Source of the DNA: Rhizobium sp. G21
GTDB lineage: Bacteria > Pseudomonadota > Alphaproteobacteria > Rhizobiales > Rhizobiaceae
Direction: 5' to 3'
Assembly: GCF_014158035.1 (NCBI RefSeq)
Contig: NZ_JACFXW010000002.1
Span: forward strand, 186,001 to 250,000
DNA length: 64,000 bases
Part shown: one piece after another, positions 1 to 8,547 of the stretch
How positions within the stretch are numbered: position 1 is the stretch's first letter
How the letters are laid out: every line of letters starts with the position of its first letter
The notes under the pieces: generated by a model
What the model was told of the DNA's origin: nothing
Database searches by the model: none
What the model saw: the letters and a program-made list of their open reading frames with translations, nothing else
Translations under genes and position numbers: made by a program

Positions 1-123
1 AAAGCCGGCTTCAAGCCTTTTGTCGAGCGGCGACGACGTCCTTTCGTCCCACCGGCAAGGCGGCGCAGCCTTGCGATTGGCTCTCGCAATCCTTCCAGCT
101 TGGCGAAACCATCCGGGGGCGGC

Positions 124-1584
124 TCAGCCGACCACCGCTTCCGCTTCGATCTCGACCTCATAGTCGCCGATCAGATTGCCGGCCTCGATCAGCGTGTTGG
201 CCGGCAAGACCCCGCCGAAGACGCGGCCATGGGCGCGCGACACCGGTTCCCATTGATTGGCGTCCTTCAGGTAGATGCGGGTGCGCACCACGTCTTCCAT
301 CTTGCCGCCGAGCGGGGCGAGCGAGGCGGCGATCTTGTCGAGGATATAGGTCGCTTGCGCGCCGGCGTCTCCCGGGGCGACGCAGCGGTTGGCGCCATGC
401 GTGGCGGTGGTGCCGGAGACGAGAATGCGGTCGCCGACGCGGACCGCGCGGCTATAGCCGGCGATCGGCTCCCAGACGCTGCCCGAGGAGACTCTGAGAC
501 GATCAGGGCGTCCCGGCACGGGAACGGCCTGGTAGACCGAGGGGATCGCGTCGAGATGATGGCTGAGGTCGCCGGACGCCGTGAGGAATGGCGGCTTGCG
601 ATATTCATCGCCGCAATCGCCGGGAATGGGCGTGGTCTGCGCGAAAGCCGCATTGAGCGCGGCATGGTCGTCAGCGTCGAGCGCGAAGCGGAAGACATTG
701 AGATTGTCGTCGCGATGCTCGCTCTCTCCTAGGCGCGCGCCGATGATCGTGGCGGCGACGGCCTCATGTTCGAGCACCCAGCGGCTTGCGACATTCGACA
801 GCGAGACATTGTGCTTGCGACCGATGCTTGAGGCGGCGCGGAGGATCGCCTGATAGGGCTCCCAGCCGCCGGCCGCATCGATGAAGCGCTTGTATTTCGA
901 CCGGCTCCAATCGGCGATCTCGGTGGGTTCGGGCTTGCCGAGCCACTTTTCCGAGAGGAAGCCGCCGCACAGCGTGCCATAGGCGAGAAGCTTCACGCCG
1001 GATCTGGCGCAGACGCGCGAGAGATCGCCGGCGGCGCGGCGGTCGATCAGCGAGAAAGATACCTGATTGCTGACGATCTCGATGCCGTCGGCCAAGGCCA
1101 GCGCCAAATGCGCCGCATCGACATTGGTGAGGCCGAGCGCGCCGATGAGGCCTTCTTCCTTCATCGCCTGCATTTCATGCAGCGCGTCGAGCCAGGCCGG
1201 ATGTTCAAACGTCCACCAGTGAAATTGCAGCAGATCGATCTTGGAGACGTTCAACCGCTCCAATCGCTCCTCGACGCCGCGCCGCACGATCTCGCGGGTC
1301 ATCGGGCCGGGCTCGGGGCACCATTTGGTAAAGGCGCGCGGTCTGTCGGCGGTGTCGAAGCGGGCCAGCAGGCGGCCGGTGATGATCTCGGCAGAGCCGT
1401 AATGATCGGCCATGTCGAATGTGTCGAAGCCCGCCTTCGCATAGGCGGCCAGCGCATCGGCGCCGGTGTCGGGATCGATGGTTGCGCCGTTCTTCTCGAT
1501 ATCGGCGACCTGCCAGAGGCCGCAGACGAGGCGGCTGATCTCCAGATCGGGAGTGAGGCGGATACGGTCGGGGCGGGCGGTCAT
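124..1584 (-). CDS. Aldo/keto reductase fused to a C-terminal RidA (YjgF/UK114) domain
   Basis: Two-domain protein of 486 residues. Residues 1 to about 335 are an aldo/keto reductase barrel with the catalytic tetrad readable as D57, Y62, K86 and H121 (in QFHWW). Residues from about 360 to the end are a RidA domain ending in EVEIEAEAV. In RidA the residues PAR normally place the arginine that binds the carboxylate of the imine substrate; here the same place reads PAN, so the domain is not a canonical RidA deaminase. It is the last gene of an operon with the four ABC genes to its right, 4 bp after livM. The inferred role is reduction of a carbonyl linked to hydrolysis of an enamine or imine made from the imported compound. 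The fusion is clear; the substrate is unknown. Confidence 0.88.
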   Translation of the reverse strand: MTARPDRIRLTPDLEISRLVCGLWQVADIEKNGATIDPDTGADALAAYAKAGFDTFDMADHYGSAEIITGRLLARFDTADRPRAFTKWCPEPGPMTREIVRRGVEERLERLNVSKIDLLQFHWWTFEHPAWLDALHEMQAMKEEGLIGALGLTNVDAAHLALALADGIEIVSNQVSFSLIDRRAAGDLSRVCARSGVKLLAYGTLCGGFLSEKWLGKPEPTEIADWSRSKYKRFIDAAGGWEPYQAILRAASSIGRKHNVSLSNVASRWVLEHEAVAATIIGARLGESEHRDDNLNVFRFALDADDHAALNAAFAQTTPIPGDCGDEYRKPPFLTASGDLSHHLDAIPSVYQAVPVPGRPDRLRVSSGSVWEPIAGYSRAVRVGDRILVSGTTATHGANRCVAPGDAGAQATYILDKIAASLAPLGGKMEDVVRTRIYLKDANQWEPVSRAHGRVFGGVLPANTLIEAGNLIGDYEVEIEAEAVVG

Positions 1585-1588
1585 GATG

Positions 1589-2560
1589 TCAGTCCTTGGT
1601 TTTTGCGACGCGGGCGGATTTGAGGCGGGTCAACGGGCTGACCTCTCCGAACAGGCCGCGGGGGCGCCAGAGCAGCATCAGGCAGAGCCCGATGCCGATG
1701 GCGACGATTTGCAGGGAGGCGGCGCGCGCCTGCTGGTCGGGCGGAACGAAGCTCGAGACGGCCGCAGCCGTCAGCGCCCAGAGACCCCAGACGAGGATGG
1801 CGCCCGCGATGGCGCCCTTGTTGTTGCCGGAGCCCCCGACGATGAGCATGGCCCAGACCTGGAAGGTGAGGATCGGCATGTAATTGTCGGGCGCGATGAA
1901 ACCGATGAAATGCGCCTGGCAGGCGCCGGCAAGCCCCATGATTGCACCGCCGAGCGTGAAAGCCTGCAAGCGGAATCGGATCGGCCGCTTGCCGAGCGCC
2001 TGCGCCGCCGTCTCATCCTCGCGCACGGCGCGCAGCACGCGGCCCCAGGGGCTTTTCGCCAGATGCTCCAGGCCGAGATAGAGGCAGAGAACGACCACCG
2101 CCATGACGCCGAAATTGGCGAAGCTGAACAGCGCGGCATTTTCCTGCCAGGCGCCGAAGGGGCGGGGAATGAAGCCGATGCCGAAGGCGCCGCCGGTGAC
2201 CGGCTGCAGATTGAGCATGGCGAGTTGCATCGTCACCGCCACGCCGAATGTGGCGATGGCGAGATAGTCGGCGCGCAGCCTGATGGTCAATGCGCCGACG
2301 CCCCAGGACAGAAATCCTGAGAGAACAGCCGCGCCGAGCCAGCCCACGACGATCGGCAGGCCGAAGCCGCCCAACCGGTCGGGGGCGTCGGGCGTCGTCA
2401 GAATGGCCGAGGTATAGGCGCCGATCGCGACGAAGGCGGCAACGCCGACATTAAAGAGGCCTGTCATGCCCCATTGGACATTGAGCCCCAGGCAGATCAC
2501 CGCATAGGTCAGCGCCATGGTCAGGAAGAAGGCGGCGTAAGCGAGGATGTCGAGGCTCAT
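1589..2560 (-). CDS. livM: Branched-chain-type ABC transporter permease (LivM family)
   Basis: Polytopic inner-membrane protein of 323 residues, the LivM half of a branched-chain amino acid (HAAT) family importer. The first hydrophobic segment begins right after MSLDILAYAAFF, and the family motif GLFNVGVAAFVAIGAY follows. A longer reading from 2638 is possible, but its first 26 residues are arginine-rich and not family-like. The ATG at 2560 overlaps the stop of the livH-type gene by an ATGA, which settles the start. Substrates of this family range from amino acids to amides and aromatic compounds, so the name does not fix the cargo. Confidence 0.9.
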   Translation of the reverse strand: MSLDILAYAAFFLTMALTYAVICLGLNVQWGMTGLFNVGVAAFVAIGAYTSAILTTPDAPDRLGGFGLPIVVGWLGAAVLSGFLSWGVGALTIRLRADYLAIATFGVAVTMQLAMLNLQPVTGGAFGIGFIPRPFGAWQENAALFSFANFGVMAVVVLCLYLGLEHLAKSPWGRVLRAVREDETAAQALGKRPIRFRLQAFTLGGAIMGLAGACQAHFIGFIAPDNYMPILTFQVWAMLIVGGSGNNKGAIAGAILVWGLWALTAAAVSSFVPPDQQARAASLQIVAIGIGLCLMLLWRPRGLFGEVSPLTRLKSARVAKTKD

Positions 2561-3468
2561 GCCACTCTCCCGAACAGGCCGCGCGGTCGCGCGAGCAGAA
2601 CCGCGATGAGGATGACGAAGGCCACCGCCGCGCGCCATTCGGCGCCGACCAGCTGCACCGCCAGCGCTTCGCAGAGGCCGATGATCAGCCCCGCCAGCAT
2701 GGCTCCCGGCACGCTGCCGATGCCGCCGAGGATCGCGGCGGCGAACAGCGGCAGCAGGAGATCATGGCCGAGATAGGGGCGGATCTGGATGAGCAGCCCG
2801 CTCATGACGCCGGCCACGCAGGCGAGCGCCGCGCCGAGGAACCACGCCGTTCGGATCACGCGGCGCACATCAATGCCGGCGATGCTGGCGAGCGCCGGAT
2901 TTTCACTGACCGCCCGCATGGCGCGGCCGATGTCGGTGCGGGTCATCAGGAGATGCACGACGATCACCGCGATGGCCGCGAGCGCCAGCATCAGCAACTG
3001 GTCGGGCGTGGCGCGCAGGCCGCCGCCGAGCTTCATGGCGATCTGCAGCGCATTGGTGAAATAGGCGGGGCTGGAGGTGAAGATGAATTCGAGAAGACTG
3101 CGCAGCGCGAGCGATGCGCCGAAGCTCGCCATGACCATGATGATCACGGCGCTGCCCCGGCGGCGGAAACTGGAAAACAGCAAGGCGTCCACGGCAAGCG
3201 CCAGAAGCCCGGTCAGCATGATCGCAAGAAGCATGCCCAAGGGGAGCGACCAGCCGAAGGAAAAGGGGCCGATCGGAGAGGTCAGGTCCGTCGCCAGATA
3301 GCCGAGCGCGCTGGAGACCGCGAGAGCAATATAGGCGCCCCAGGACAGAAGCTCGCCATGGGCGAAATTGGAAAAGCGCAGGATCGAATAGGTCAGCGTG
3401 ACGCCGACCGCGCCGAGCCCGATGATCGACCCGGCAATCAACCCATCCATCAGGAACTGTGGGTTCAT
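2557..3468 (-). CDS. livH: Branched-chain-type ABC transporter permease (LivH family)
   Basis: Integral membrane permease of 303 residues with the LivH features: a long hydrophobic N-terminus (LIAGSIIGLGAVGVTL), the FSNFAHGELLSWGAY segment typical of the family, and a C-terminal LIAVLLARPRGLFGR end. It pairs with the LivM-type protein to make the membrane channel. Its start overlaps the stop of the livF-type gene (ATGA at 3465-3468) and its stop overlaps the livM start, so the genes are translationally coupled. Confidence 0.92.
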   Translation of the reverse strand: MNPQFLMDGLIAGSIIGLGAVGVTLTYSILRFSNFAHGELLSWGAYIALAVSSALGYLATDLTSPIGPFSFGWSLPLGMLLAIMLTGLLALAVDALLFSSFRRRGSAVIIMVMASFGASLALRSLLEFIFTSSPAYFTNALQIAMKLGGGLRATPDQLLMLALAAIAVIVVHLLMTRTDIGRAMRAVSENPALASIAGIDVRRVIRTAWFLGAALACVAGVMSGLLIQIRPYLGHDLLLPLFAAAILGGIGSVPGAMLAGLIIGLCEALAVQLVGAEWRAAVAFVILIAVLLARPRGLFGRVA

Positions 3469-4208
3469 GGGGAAGCCCTTTCGCGGGAATGGGTCGCGCC
3501 CAGATAGATTTTGCCGACCAGCGGATCATCCGCCAGTTCCGCCGGCGTTCCCTGGTGGCGGATCTGTCCCTCCGCCAGGATCACGGCGCGGCTGGCGATG
3601 GCGAGCGCCGCCTTCACATTCTGCTCGACCAGGATCACGGTCACGCCGCTGGCATTGACGCTGCGGAGCATGGAAAAGACCTCGCCGACGATCTTGGGCG
3701 AGAGGCCGGCCGAGGGCTCGTCTAGAATGATGACGGGCGGATCGAGCGCCAGGGCGCGGGCGACCGCGAGCATCTGTCGCTGTCCGCCCGACAGCGCGCC
3801 GGCGAGGCGAGAGGGCTTCGAGGCGAGATCAGGAAAGCGGGCAAACAGCGCGTCGATCGCCGTCTTGCGCTCAGAGCGCGGCAGATGCGCGACCGCGATC
3901 TGCAGGTTTTCGAGAATGCTCATGGTGGCGAAGACATTTTCGGTCTGCGGCACGAAGCCCAGGCCCTCCGCCACTTTCCGATGTGGGGCGACGCGGGTGA
4001 TGTCGCGGCCATTCAACGTCATAGCGCCTGAATGGATCGGAACCAGCCCGGCGATGGCCTTGACGAAAGTGGATTTGCCGGCGCCGTTGGGACCGAGCAG
4101 CACGACGAGTTCACCCTTCCGGACCTCGAAATCGACGCCGCGAACAATCGGCAGGTCAGGCTCGTAACCGGCGACCAGGGCCTTGGTGGAGAGGACGATG
4201 TCGCTCAC
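3465..4208 (-). CDS. livF: Branched-chain-type ABC transporter ATP-binding protein (LivF family)
   Basis: ATPase of 247 residues with Walker A LGPNGAGKST, signature LSGGQRQMLAVARAL and Walker B VIILDEP followed by SAGLSPK, a LivF trait. The start codon is GTG at 4208 and overlaps the stop of the upstream livG-type gene as GTGA. It energises import together with the LivG-type subunit. Confidence 0.92.
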   Translation of the reverse strand: MSDIVLSTKALVAGYEPDLPIVRGVDFEVRKGELVVLLGPNGAGKSTFVKAIAGLVPIHSGAMTLNGRDITRVAPHRKVAEGLGFVPQTENVFATMSILENLQIAVAHLPRSERKTAIDALFARFPDLASKPSRLAGALSGGQRQMLAVARALALDPPVIILDEPSAGLSPKIVGEVFSMLRSVNASGVTVILVEQNVKAALAIASRAVILAEGQIRHQGTPAELADDPLVGKIYLGATHSRERASP

Positions 4209-5005
4209 AAGCCGCCTCCGAGATACGCGTCGATGACGGCGGGGTTGGCCGCCACATCGGCAGGAGAGCCCTCCGCCAGCAGTTTTCCGAGCGCCATCGC
4301 CACGACGCGCGAGCAGAGCCGGGAGACCATGTCCATATTGTGCTCTATCAGCAGGATGGACACGCCCTGACGGTTGAGCGCCGTCACGCGTTCGATGATC
4401 ACCTCCAGCAAGACGGGATTGACGCCCGCCGCCGGCTCGTCGAGCAGGATCACATTGGGATCGGCCATCAGCACGCGGGCGAGTTCGAGCAGCTTGCGCT
4501 GGCCGCCGGAGAGAATCCGCGCCGGCTGATGTTCGAGATGCGAGAGCGTCACGAAGTCGAGAAGCCCGCGGGCTTTGTCGATCAGAGCTGCCTCGCCGGC
4601 GCGCACCGCCGCCGGTCGGAGAAAGTTGGCGAACAGGCTTTCGCCGACCTGCCGCTGGCCGCCGACCAGCACGTTTTCCAGCACGCTCATCTCAGGAAAA
4701 GGACGGGGAATTTGGAAGGTGCGGGCCAGGCCATGCGCGATGCGGGTTTCGGGCGCCGCTCCGGAAACTTCCCGGCCCGAGATCCACAGTTCGCCCGACG
4801 TCGGCTTCAGGCTGCCGGCGATGAGGTTGAACATCGTCGTCTTGCCGGCCCCGTTCGGCCCGATCAGACCAACCATCTCGCCGCGCCGGACGGTCAGCGA
4901 CATCTCGGAGACCACGGTCAAGCCTTCGAAGCGTTTGGTCAGCCGCCGCGCGTCGATGACGGGCGGGGCAGCGTCTGTCGTGCTTTGAACTTCGCTATCG
5001 GCCAT
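4205..5005 (-). CDS. livG: Branched-chain-type ABC transporter ATP-binding protein (LivG family)
   Basis: ATPase of 266 residues with Walker A GLIGPNGAGKTT, signature LSGGQRKLLELARVLM, Walker B VILLDEP and the family-typical AAGVNP continuation. A TTG at 5011 is in frame, but ATG at 5005 is the simpler start. It is the first gene of the leftward operon livG-livF-livH-livM-AKR/RidA. The control region at 5006-5103 is shared with the divergent GntR regulator and carries a TTTGATCAAA palindrome. Confidence 0.9.
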   Translation of the reverse strand: MADSEVQSTTDAAPPVIDARRLTKRFEGLTVVSEMSLTVRRGEMVGLIGPNGAGKTTMFNLIAGSLKPTSGELWISGREVSGAAPETRIAHGLARTFQIPRPFPEMSVLENVLVGGQRQVGESLFANFLRPAAVRAGEAALIDKARGLLDFVTLSHLEHQPARILSGGQRKLLELARVLMADPNVILLDEPAAGVNPVLLEVIIERVTALNRQGVSILLIEHNMDMVSRLCSRVVAMALGKLLAEGSPADVAANPAVIDAYLGGGL

Positions 5006-5036
5006 TCTCAAATTCAGACTTGATTTGATGTGTGAT

Positions 5037-5048
5037 GTTTGATCAAAC
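5037..5048. promoter_or_regulatory. Palindromic operator GTTTGATCAAAC, likely GntR site
   Basis: Perfect 12-bp inverted repeat between the divergent livG-type and gntR genes. The same core, TTTGATCAAA, recurs at 13395-13406 and 14334-14345 around the second GntR locus. Recurrence only in GntR-flanking control regions supports an operator; binding by the adjacent regulator is inferred. Confidence 0.6.
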
Positions 5049-5103
5049 TTTATGACCGGCAGAAAATCAACCGGAATTTATCCGGAAATCGCATGAGGCG
5101 GGG

Positions 5104-5814
5104 ATGACGGACTTACAGGCCAATTCCGTGGAGGGGCTGACGCCGGTCGGACGGGAGACCGTGCAGGATCGCGTCTATGGCCAGTTGCGCCAGTCGCTGA
5201 TCTCGGGAGGCTTCGCCGCCGGAGATCCGCTCCGCATCGTCGATCTCGCGGAGCGGCTGCAGACCTCCACCATGCCGGTGCGAGAGGCGCTCGGTCGCCT
5301 CGTTTCCGAACAGGCGTTGGAGGCGATGCCGAACCGCACCGTGCGCGTGCCGCTCATCACCCGCGAGCGTCTCGACGATCTCGAACGCGCCCGCGTGCTG
5401 ATCGAGGGCCGGATGGTGGAGCTCGCCATCGCCAATCTCACGGAAGATGATCTCGAAATTCTCAAAGAGATCAACCGGGAGTGTGATCTGGCCTTCGGGG
5501 AACACGGCCTGGATATCGGCCCGGTGACATCGCACTTCAACCAGCGTTTCCATTTTCACATCTATCAGGCGGCCGGCTCCAATGTGCTGATCCCGATCGT
5601 CGAGAGTCTGTGGCTGCAATCGGGGCCCGTCGTCCGGGCCGCCGCCCAGATTCATGACGAGCAGGGCGGGCTTGCGGCGACCGATCATCACTGGGCGATG
5701 ATCGAGGCGATCGAGCGCCGCGACGCCGACGCCGCGACGCGGTCGCTGGCCAACGATATCGGCCGGTCCTTCGATCTCGTCAGATCCCGGCTTATGGCCG
5801 AACAGGCCGCGTGA
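5104..5814 (+). CDS. GntR-family regulator with FCD effector domain
   Basis: Transcription factor of 236 residues. The N-terminal winged helix-turn-helix spans about residues 20-85, with recognition-helix motif TSTMPVREALGRL. The all-helical FCD ligand domain follows at about 95-225. A purine-rich stretch (GAGGCGGGG) directly precedes the ATG. It sits divergent from the ABC operon, next to a palindromic site, and is followed by three genes on its own strand. It probably represses or activates both flanking units in response to the imported compound or a metabolite. FCD regulators usually sense small carboxylates. Confidence 0.88.
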   Translation: MTDLQANSVEGLTPVGRETVQDRVYGQLRQSLISGGFAAGDPLRIVDLAERLQTSTMPVREALGRLVSEQALEAMPNRTVRVPLITRERLDDLERARVLIEGRMVELAIANLTEDDLEILKEINRECDLAFGEHGLDIGPVTSHFNQRFHFHIYQAAGSNVLIPIVESLWLQSGPVVRAAAQIHDEQGGLAATDHHWAMIEAIERRDADAATRSLANDIGRSFDLVRSRLMAEQAA

Positions 5815-5822
5815 GGAATGCC

Positions 5823-6164
5823 ATGAGCGTCAATGATCTCTTCGAACTCTACGACCTCCGCGTCGAGGTGGTGTTCCCGGAAAACGGTCCCGTCTATTGC
5901 GGCGCCAAGCCGGGCGACCATTTCGAGCTTCGCGGCGAGATGCTGCATATGCCGCCGGGGCAGGGGTTCTCCATCTATTCGCTCGCCTCGGTTCTGCCGC
6001 TTCTGGCCGCCAAGCAGCGGCCCACCCATCCGCATGACTGGATGACCACCGACGCCGAGATTGCCTGCCCCGACCCCAATTGCGTGACGCGTCTGCGCAT
6101 CAAGCGGCTGGGCCTGCGTCGGTTCAGCCATGCCGAAACCACCGCCGTTCCCTTGAAAGACTGA
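5823..6164 (+). CDS. Small TIGR04076-type protein of unknown function
   Basis: Short soluble protein of 113 residues read from ATG 5823, 8 bp after the GntR stop; a GTG at 5811 overlapping that stop would add four residues. It resembles the TIGR04076 family: an N-terminal DLRVEVVF strand, a glycine-rich middle with GDHFEL, and two cysteines in CPDPNC. No signal peptide or membrane segment is visible. It lies between the regulator and an aldo/keto reductase and is probably cotranscribed with them. I cannot assign a reaction. Confidence 0.75.
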   Translation: MSVNDLFELYDLRVEVVFPENGPVYCGAKPGDHFELRGEMLHMPPGQGFSIYSLASVLPLLAAKQRPTHPHDWMTTDAEIACPDPNCVTRLRIKRLGLRRFSHAETTAVPLKD

Positions 6165-6168
6165 CCTC

Positions 6169-7215
6169 ATGCAACGCATCACCCTCGCACCCGGCTACGA
6201 CATCTCCCGCGTCATCCGCGGCGGCTGGCAATTGGCGGGCGGCCATGGCGCCGTCGATGCCGACGCCGCAATCGACGACATGGTGGCCTTTGCCGATGCG
6301 GGCATCACCACCTTCGACTGCGCCGACATCTATACCGGCGTCGAGGAGATGATCGGCCGTTTCCGCCTGCGCTATCGCGATTTGCGCGGCCAGGAGGCGC
6401 TCGATCGCATCCGCGTGCACACCAAATTCGTGCCCGATCTCGCTGTGCTGCCCACCATCAGCAAGACCTATGTGGAGGGCGTGATCGACACGTCGCTCAA
6501 GCGGCTCAATCTCGAACGGCTCGATCTCGTCCAGTTTCACTGGTGGGCCTATGATATCGACCGCTGGCTGGAAACCGCCGGTTGGCTGCGGGAGCTGCAA
6601 CAAGAGGGCAAGATCGACAAGGTCAGCGCCACCAATTTCGACAGCGATCACATCGAGGCGTTGTTTGCCTCCGGCGTGTCTCTCGCCTCGCTGCAGCTGC
6701 AATATTCGCTTCTCGATCGCCGCCCCGAAAAGCGTATGACGGCGCTGGCTGCGGAGAAGAATTTCGCGCTGTTCTGCTACGGCACCGTCGCCGGCGGCTT
6801 CCTGAGCGATCGCTGGCTGGGCGTCGCCGAGCCGGAGCATCCGCTCGAAAACCGGTCGTTGACCAAATACAAGCTGATCATCGACGATATCGGCGGCTGG
6901 GATCTGTTCCAGGCGCTGCTCGGTACGCTGCGCCGCATCGCCGACCGTCGCGGGACCGACATCGCCACCATCGCCAGCGCCGCCATGCTGCGCCGGCCCG
7001 GCGTCGCCGCAGTCATCGTCGGCGCGCGCAATCGCGATCATCTCGCCGCCAATCTGGCGATCTCCGACACGCAGCTGTCGGACGATGATCTCTCCGAAAT
7101 CGAGGCCGTCATGGCCGAGGCCAAGGAGCTGGAAGGGGACGTCTATACGCTCGAACGGGATCGGACGGGACGTCATGGGAGCATCATGAAATACAATCTC
7201 AACAAAGGGGAATGA
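6169..7215 (+). CDS. Aldo/keto reductase
   Basis: Single-domain aldo/keto reductase of 348 residues with tetrad D50, Y55, K86 and H124 and the same QFHWW block as the fusion protein at 124-1584. The two are therefore paralogues placed on opposite sides of one regulator. NAD(P)H-linked reduction of a carbonyl, or the reverse oxidation, is expected; the substrate is unknown. It lies 4 bp after the TIGR04076-type gene and one base before the binding-protein gene. Confidence 0.88.
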   Translation: MQRITLAPGYDISRVIRGGWQLAGGHGAVDADAAIDDMVAFADAGITTFDCADIYTGVEEMIGRFRLRYRDLRGQEALDRIRVHTKFVPDLAVLPTISKTYVEGVIDTSLKRLNLERLDLVQFHWWAYDIDRWLETAGWLRELQQEGKIDKVSATNFDSDHIEALFASGVSLASLQLQYSLLDRRPEKRMTALAAEKNFALFCYGTVAGGFLSDRWLGVAEPEHPLENRSLTKYKLIIDDIGGWDLFQALLGTLRRIADRRGTDIATIASAAMLRRPGVAAVIVGARNRDHLAANLAISDTQLSDDDLSEIEAVMAEAKELEGDVYTLERDRTGRHGSIMKYNLNKGE

Positions 7216-7216
7216 T

Positions 7217-8474
7217 ATGAAAAAACTGGTTCTCGCATCCACCATGCTGGCGGGCTTCGCCCTGCCGGCCTTCGCCGCCGATTGCGACATCACCGTCGGC
7301 GTCGTCATGGAACTGACCGGCCCGGCCGGCGAATATGGCAAGGCCGGCGCAAAATCGATCGAAATGGCCTTCCGCGACTTCAACGACGCCGGCGGCGTCG
7401 GCGGTTGCAAGCTTGTCATGGACACCCGTGACAGCCAGAGCCAGGGTAATGTCGCAGTCGACCAGGCCACCCAGCTGGTCAATATCAAGAAAGGCGCCGG
7501 TGATCATCGGCGGGATTATTTCGTCGGTATCGATCCCGATCCTGACCTCGGTCACCGCGCCTGCCGGCGTGCCGCAGGTCTCGCCCGCCTCGTCCTCGCC
7601 AACGCTGACGGCGCTGGGTCGTGACGGCAAGACCAATGGCGTCTTCTTCCGCACCATCACGTCTGATGCGCTGCAGGGCACGGCGGCGGCGAAATACGCC
7701 ATCGACCAGGGCCTCAAGAAGATCGCCATCATCAACGTCAACAACGACTTCGGCGTCAACATGGTGAAGGAATTCTCCGCCGCCTACACCAAGCTCGGCG
7801 GCGTCATCACCTCCACCACACCCTATAACGAAAAGCAGGCGAGCTATTCGGCGGAAGCCAGCGCTGCAATGAACGGCGAGCCGGAAGCCCTCTATCTCGT
7901 CAGCACGCCCGTCGATGGCGCGACCATCGCCCGCGCCTGGATCTCCGGCGGCGGCCCGGCCAAGTTCCTGCTCAATGACGGCATGAATTCGGGGGATTTC
8001 ATCTCCGCCGTCGGCGCGCAATATCTGAACGACGCCTATGGCACGTCCTCTGGCACCAGCCCGACCGCGTCGACCGAATATTTCAACGCCAATTACGAGG
8101 CGTTCTCCGACGGCATCTCGCCGTCGGCCCCGGCGGCAGACCGCTCCTATGACGCCGGCGCGATCGTCGCGCTCGCCATCGCCAAGGCCGGCAAGGCCGA
8201 CAAGGCGGCGATCAAGGCGGCCATTCCCGAAGTCGTGGCGGCTGGCGGCGAGCCGATCCATGCCGGCAAGGCCGAGTTCGAAAAGGCTTTGAAACTTCTC
8301 AAGGAAGGCAAGCCGATCAAGTATGAAGGCGTGATCGGCAATGTCAGCTTCGACAAATATGGCGACATCACCGGCCCGTTCCGTCTCTGGAAGATCAAGG
8401 ACGGTGAAGTGACGACCCTCGGCCAGATGGAGGCCGATGAAGTGACCAAGCTCAAGGCGTCTCTCGGCGAATAA
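7217..8474 (+). CDS. ABC transporter substrate-binding protein (branched-chain amino acid type), frameshifted here
   Basis: Periplasmic binding protein of the Leu/Ile/Val-type family, about 418 residues when repaired. A signal peptide is visible (KKLVLASTMLAGFALPAFAA). The reading frame is broken near 7493: the first frame reads to LVNIKKG and the rest continues one frame later from APVIIGGIISS. One extra G in AAAGGCGCC explains the break. The start is fixed by AAAGGGGA a few bases before ATG 7217. It is the missing binding subunit for the leftward ABC operon, encoded on the divergent strand. Natural inactivation is possible, but see the note on recurrent indels. Confidence 0.85.
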
Positions 8475-8494
8475 CCGGCGACGCGATGTAAACC

Positions 8495-8521
8495 TGGGCG
8501 GCGCGATATGCGCCGCCCAGC
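8495..8521. terminator. Hairpin between convergent genes
   Basis: Perfect 11-bp stem CTGGGCGGCGC/GCGCCGCCCAG with loop GATAT, between the ends of the rightward binding-protein gene and the leftward aminotransferase gene. There is no clear T tract, so it is called by position and stem strength. Confidence 0.55.
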
Positions 8522-8547
8522 ACGTTCTGAGTTCAGGCTGAGTTCAT

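Noticed and set aside
1..123. Possible end of another gene at the left edge
   Set aside because: No frame shows a recognisable protein end. A 33-codon minus-strand frame beginning near 110 has no family features.
7490..7505. Programmed ribosomal frameshift in the binding-protein gene
   Set aside because: There is no slippery heptamer with a downstream structure, and similar single-base breaks recur in many unrelated genes, which fits consensus error.
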